From CAXBYZ01 sp043826085 (GTDB lineage: Bacteria > Patescibacteriota > Microgenomatia > UBA1400 > CG1-02-47-37): a stretch of 8,980 nt of DNA. Under the pieces are notes generated by a model, which did no database searches, had not been told where the DNA came from, and saw only the letters and a list, made by a program, of their open reading frames with translations. The translations under genes were made by a program, and so were the position numbers. Each line of letters opens with the position of its first letter. Within the stretch, counting starts at the first letter, position 1. The stretch covers positions 1 through 8,980 of the forward strand of contig JBDRQW010000073.1 in assembly GCA_043826085.1 (NCBI GenBank), in the 5' to 3' direction. This document shows, in pieces, positions 6,378 to 8,980 of this stretch.

Positions 6378-7373
6378 TTACTCTTCATCTTTTAACAGTT
6401 TCTCAAAGTAGGCAATAGTTTTTGTTAACCCGTCACTAAATTTAACTTTAGGCTTCCAACCAAGAATTTTCTTAGCCTTGCTAATATCCGGTTTTCTTCT
6501 ACTAGGATCATCCTCCGGTAAGTCCTCAAACACAATTTTTGACTCGGATTTTGTTATTTTTTTAATTTTTTTAGCAAGTTCCATAATTGTATATTCATCA
6601 GAGCTACCAATATTAAACACCTCACCGCGAGTACCATCTTTTATTATTGCTTTCTTTAACACATTTACCAAGTCTTCTACATAGCAAAAACTTCTGGTCT
6701 GTTCACCCTTGCCATAAACGGTAATATCTTCACCTTTTAATGCTTGAAGAATAAAGTTCACCATCGCCCTACCATCTCTTGGGTCTAAATTTGGACCATA
6801 AGTATTAAAAATCCTAACAATCCTAACATCAACATCAAATTTATTTAAATAAACAAAACTTAAAGCTTCGGCAAATCTTTTGCTTTCGTCATAACAACTT
6901 CTAACCCCATTGGGGTTCACATTACCAAAGTAGTCTTCAGTTTGAGGGTGTACTGTTGGGTCACCGTAAATTTCGGAGGTCGAAGCCAGTAGAAATTTAG
7001 CATTTTTCTTTCTTGCCAGCCTTAATAGTTTTCTGGTACCAATCGAGTTTACATCCATAGTTTCAAGTGGAAAGGCAATGTATGAAATTGGACTTTTAGC
7101 ATTTGGACTAGCCGGGCTGGCAAGATGACAAATATAGTCGATTGATTCATCTGTAATCACATCAGGGAGTCTTTCAGTTACATCCGCATTAATAAGTAAA
7201 AAATTACCATTCTCCAATAATCCTTCAACATTTTTTCGGGATCCTGTAAGAAAGTTATCAACACACAAAACTCGATAACCATCTTTAAGCAAACTCTTAC
7301 ATAAATGAGAGCCGATAAAACCCGCCCCGCCGGAAACTAAAAATGTTTTTGATTTTTGATTTGGTGTACTCAT
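6378..7373 (-). CDS. uxs: UDP-glucuronate decarboxylase (UDP-xylose synthase)
   Basis: The 331-residue SDR protein carries GGAGFIGSHL (residues 15-24, NAD binding), VDNFLTGSRKN (38-48), HLASPASP (83-90), ASTSEIYGDPTVHPQ (130-144), GNVNPNGVRSCYDESKR (150-166), RIFNTYGP (187-194), DGRAMVNFI (200-208) and QTRSFCYVEDLV (225-236). These are the signatures of UDP-xylose synthase. T132, E134, Y161 and K165 occupy the family's catalytic positions, and the Glu distinguishes decarboxylases from simple epimerases. The enzyme converts UDP-glucuronate to UDP-xylose and CO2 in the cytoplasm; it is also related to the decarboxylase domain of ArnA. Length is normal for the soluble bacterial enzyme. It is upstream of the UDP-GlcA epimerase gene on the same strand (66 bases, with a hairpin between) and diverges from an ArnE-like flippase gene. 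An extended -10 box lies 15 bases before its ATG. Confidence 0.92.
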   Translation of the reverse strand: MSTPNQKSKTFLVSGGAGFIGSHLCKSLLKDGYRVLCVDNFLTGSRKNVEGLLENGNFLLINADVTERLPDVITDESIDYICHLASPASPNAKSPISYIAFPLETMDVNSIGTRKLLRLARKKNAKFLLASTSEIYGDPTVHPQTEDYFGNVNPNGVRSCYDESKRFAEALSFVYLNKFDVDVRIVRIFNTYGPNLDPRDGRAMVNFILQALKGEDITVYGKGEQTRSFCYVEDLVNVLKKAIIKDGTRGEVFNIGSSDEYTIMELAKKIKKITKSESKIVFEDLPEDDPSRRKPDISKAKKILGWKPKVKFSDGLTKTIAYFEKLLKDEE

Positions 7374-7387
7374 ACTGATTGTGATAG

Positions 7388-7393
7388 TATCAT
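7388..7393 (+). promoter_or_regulatory. Candidate -10 box (TATCAT) for the ArnE-like and flippase genes
   Basis: TATCAT (one mismatch) would place transcription start near 7400, about 19 bases before the ATG at 7419. It shares bases with the minus-strand box, and no good -35 or Shine-Dalgarno is seen. Confidence 0.3.
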
Positions 7394-7397
7394 ACCA
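7389..7397 (-). promoter_or_regulatory. Extended -10 box (TGGTATGAT) for the uxs gene
   Basis: Minus-strand TG-N-TATGAT fits an extended -10 promoter, which can work without a strong -35. It ends 15 bases before the uxs ATG at 7373, giving a leader of about 8-10 bases. Confidence 0.45.
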
Positions 7398-7418
7398 TCA
7401 GATTAAACTCTAGAAAAT

Positions 7419-7754
7419 ATGAGATTTGTTTTAATATTTATTCCCATTATCATTGCCTCCATTGGTCAAATTATTCTAAAAAGTGGCATGAACCGGGTCG
7501 GCAAGTTTGACCTCCTCAAAGTTTTTACCAACCCCTTGGTTTTACTTGGACTTTTTTTCTATGCCTCAAGTTCAGTCTTATGGCTCATGGTTTTGTCTAA
7601 AGAGAAACTTTCTTTTGTTTATCCTCTAGTGGCCGCTTCTTATGTTTTAACTATTCTGATGGCTAAATTTATTCTAAAAGAACCGGTGCCAACCTTACGA
7701 TGGGTTGGTTTAAGTGTAATTATCTTTGGTATCTTGATAATATCAAAATCCTAA
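7419..7754 (+). CDS. ArnE-like four-helix (EamA/SMR-type) lipid-sugar flippase subunit
   Basis: The 111-residue protein has four membrane helices (about residues 3-20, 38-58, 66-86, 92-109). IGQIILKSG in helix 1, SSVLWLMVLSKEKLSFVYPLVAASYV (51-76) and LKEPVPTLRWVGLSVIIFGI (86-105) follow the pattern of ArnE (GQ..K, VLWL.VL, YP, .EPV...W.G......G). It lacks the membrane glutamate of EmrE-type drug exporters, so multidrug export is unlikely. ArnE/ArnF flip undecaprenyl-phosphate-aminoarabinose; here a single subunit is encoded, implying a homodimer or a distant partner. Its position, divergent from uxs and two bases before a Wzx-type flippase, supports movement of a lipid-linked sugar. The exact cargo is inferred. 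No clear ribosome binding site is present. Confidence 0.8.
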   Translation: MRFVLIFIPIIIASIGQIILKSGMNRVGKFDLLKVFTNPLVLLGLFFYASSSVLWLMVLSKEKLSFVYPLVAASYVLTILMAKFILKEPVPTLRWVGLSVIIFGILIISKS

Positions 7755-7756
7755 AA

Positions 7757-8980
7757 ATGAAGGCCTTATTCTCTTTTTTAAAGTCCTTTACCAAAACTCA
7801 AACCATTAAAGATGCTTCTCTGGTAACCGTTGGTATGGGCTTAAGTACTATTTTATCTGCTTTAAGTATTTTCTTAATCGCTCGCTTTTTGGGTCCGGCC
7901 GGATTTGGTCTTTACGTTACTGCTCTTGGTTTAAGCATGATTGTCATTGACTCCCTTGAACTAGCCATATCTGGTTCAATTATAAACTTTAGTTCAAAAC
8001 CTTCAAAATCTTCAAAAGAGTTTATTAAGTATGGTTTTAAGCTAAAGCTTGTTCTCGGTTTCTTGGTTGGTTTAATATTTGCTGCCGCCAGCCAGACACT
8101 GGCCCCTCTACTCCACTTTGAATTAACTAGGCCATTATTAGTGGCTAGTTTTTTTATTCCCATTGTTTTTTTACAACGGTTCCCAAGATCAATTCTTCAA
8201 GCTCAAAAAAAGTTTTTATCGGACTCAGCCATAGAAGTAATTACCAGCCTCTCTCGCCTGCTCTTTGTTTTAGGTTTTTACTATTTATTTAAATTAACTG
8301 TTATTACCGCTCTGATTTCCTATCTTTTAGGCGCCTTTCTCGCTTTCTTATTTGGCAGCTTTTTTATTTCCTGGAAATTTTTGGAAACCAAAATTACCCC
8401 TTTAACCAAACAAAGTTTTTTCTCTTTCCAAAAATGGTTAACCTTGGGCTTTATTTTAGCTGCTATTCACGGCCGGATCGACTCGGCCATCTTACTTCGT
8501 TTAGTTGGGCCGGAAACTACCGGTATCTATCAAGCCGCTTTTAGATTCTTTATGCCAATCCTTTCCTTTACCGCCGTTTTATCATTAATCTTTACTCCCA
8601 GATTTGCCTCATTTCCTGACTATAAAATTGCCAGAAGTTATCTTAAAAAGGCCCTAGCTTTAAGTCTTGGTTTAGCCAGTTTGGTTTTACTTATCATTCC
8701 TCTAGCCCCATTTCTGGTTAAACTTATTTTTGGCCCCAATTATCTAGAAGCCGTTTTACCTACTCAGATTTTAGCTTTAGGTTTCTTTGCCTTTGTAGCC
8801 GGGGCTCCGCTGGCTTCTCACTTAATTTACTCCACCAAGAGAACCAAAGTATTTTTTATTGTAAATTTAATTCAAATAATTTTATTGGTAGGCTTGGATT
8901 TATTATTAATACCTCTTTACAAAGCCGTCGGTGCGGCTTTAGCTGTCTCTATCACCTTAATAATTATTAACAGTCTTCTT
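7757..8980 (+). CDS. Wzx-type polysaccharide flippase (MOP superfamily), C-terminus beyond window
   Basis: The frame from ATG 7757 stays open for 408 codons to the last base, so the 3' end is missing. The product has an N-terminal amphipathic stretch, then about ten to eleven membrane helices. Recognisable family elements are FLIARFLGPAGFGLYVTAL (residues 39-57), RSILQAQKKF (144-153), a helix containing HGRID in the middle of the protein, VGPETTGIYQAAFRF and IFGPNYLEAVLPTQILALG. This is the oligosaccharide/polysaccharide flippase pattern of the MATE/MVF fold. Such proteins move undecaprenyl-diphosphate-linked glycans from the cytoplasmic to the outer face of the membrane. Family members usually have about 420-500 residues, so only a short end is lost. 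It starts two bases after the stop of the ArnE-like gene, without a Shine-Dalgarno, so it is most likely translated by coupling in the same operon. GC content looks higher here than in the left half of the window. Confidence 0.9.
   Translation, partial: MKALFSFLKSFTKTQTIKDASLVTVGMGLSTILSALSIFLIARFLGPAGFGLYVTALGLSMIVIDSLELAISGSIINFSSKPSKSSKEFIKYGFKLKLVLGFLVGLIFAAASQTLAPLLHFELTRPLLVASFFIPIVFLQRFPRSILQAQKKFLSDSAIEVITSLSRLLFVLGFYYLFKLTVITALISYLLGAFLAFLFGSFFISWKFLETKITPLTKQSFFSFQKWLTLGFILAAIHGRIDSAILLRLVGPETTGIYQAAFRFFMPILSFTAVLSLIFTPRFASFPDYKIARSYLKKALALSLGLASLVLLIIPLAPFLVKLIFGPNYLEAVLPTQILALGFFAFVAGAPLASHLIYSTKRTKVFFIVNLIQIILLVGLDLLLIPLYKAVGAALAVSITLIIINSLL

Larger units (their letters stand above)
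7380..7402. promoter_or_regulatory. Imperfect palindrome in the divergent uxs / ArnE-like promoter region
   Basis: TGATAGTAT (7382-7390) and ATACCATCA (7392-7400) are reverse complements with one mismatch around C7391; T7380/A7402 also match. The repeat covers candidate -10 boxes on both strands and is placed to control both genes. No cognate regulator is encoded nearby apart from AbiEi, whose own palindrome has different ends. Confidence 0.4.

Noticed and set aside
6478..6684. 68-codon open frame on the plus strand
   Set aside because: It is antisense to the strongly supported UXS gene; its hydrophobic, Ser-rich product is a typical mirror artefact.
7419..7754. SMR multidrug exporter of the EmrE type
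   Set aside because: The essential helix-1 glutamate is missing, and the GQ..K, VLWL and YP pattern is that of ArnE-like proteins.
7912..8163. 83-codon open frame on the minus strand
   Set aside because: It is antisense to the flippase gene, which is open over 408 codons with clear family motifs.
1..8980. CRISPR array, tRNA, rRNA, insertion sequence, or alternative genetic code
   Set aside because: No spaced direct repeats, tRNA-like cloverleaf, transposase or terminal repeats were noticed, and no TGA needs to be read as an amino acid.

Overview
The window is a dense, AT-rich stretch of bacterial DNA with very short intergenic gaps, convergent genes that touch or overlap, standard stop codons (TGA is used as a stop, and no reassignment is needed) and almost no Shine-Dalgarno sites. 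With several GT-C membrane glycosyltransferase-like proteins and small sugar-nucleotide enzymes, this looks like a Candidate Phyla Radiation (Patescibacteria, perhaps Microgenomates-like) genome. That placement is an impression from style and protein flavour, not a proof.

Layout. Bases 1-217 (minus) hold the N-terminal part of a class I SAM-dependent methyltransferase. It is divergent from a GT39/ArnT-like membrane glycosyltransferase (241-1716, plus). That gene converges, with a 1-base gap, on a DUF2079 membrane protein (1718-3160, minus). A small GT2 glycosyltransferase (3187-3837, plus) diverges from the DUF2079 gene. Next comes a complete AbiE-type (type IV) toxin-antitoxin pair: AbiEi antitoxin/repressor (3890-4519) and AbiEii nucleotidyltransferase toxin (4504-5364). 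It has its own sigma70-like promoter and a perfect 10-bp inverted repeat lying on the -10 box. Two minus-strand NAD-dependent sugar-nucleotide enzymes follow: a UDP-glucuronate 4-epimerase-like protein (5361-6311) and a UDP-glucuronate decarboxylase/UDP-xylose synthase (6378-7373). Diverging from the latter, across a palindromic promoter region, are a four-helix ArnE-like flippase subunit (7419-7754) and the start of a Wzx-type polysaccharide flippase (7757 to the window end).

How it works together. Apart from the TA pair, every gene fits cell-surface glycan assembly. UDP-glucuronate would be converted to UDP-galacturonate and UDP-xylose, sugars added by GT2 enzymes on the cytoplasmic side, lipid-linked sugars or oligosaccharides flipped by the ArnE-like and Wzx-like proteins, and sugars transferred outside by the GT-C enzyme. 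The UXS + ArnE-like + GT39 set parallels the logic of the arn (aminoarabinose) pathway. The AbiE module looks like a defence or stabilisation cassette inside this locus, with its -35 box overlapping the stop codon of the GT2 gene.

The most notable regulatory features are two tiny divergent promoter regions with overlapping -10 boxes predicting leaderless mRNAs, the AbiE operator, a palindrome between the UXS and ArnE-like genes, and a hairpin terminator whose T-rich side faces the plus strand although it lies between two minus-strand genes. No tRNA, rRNA, CRISPR array, insertion sequence or gene-free stretch over 300 bases was seen.
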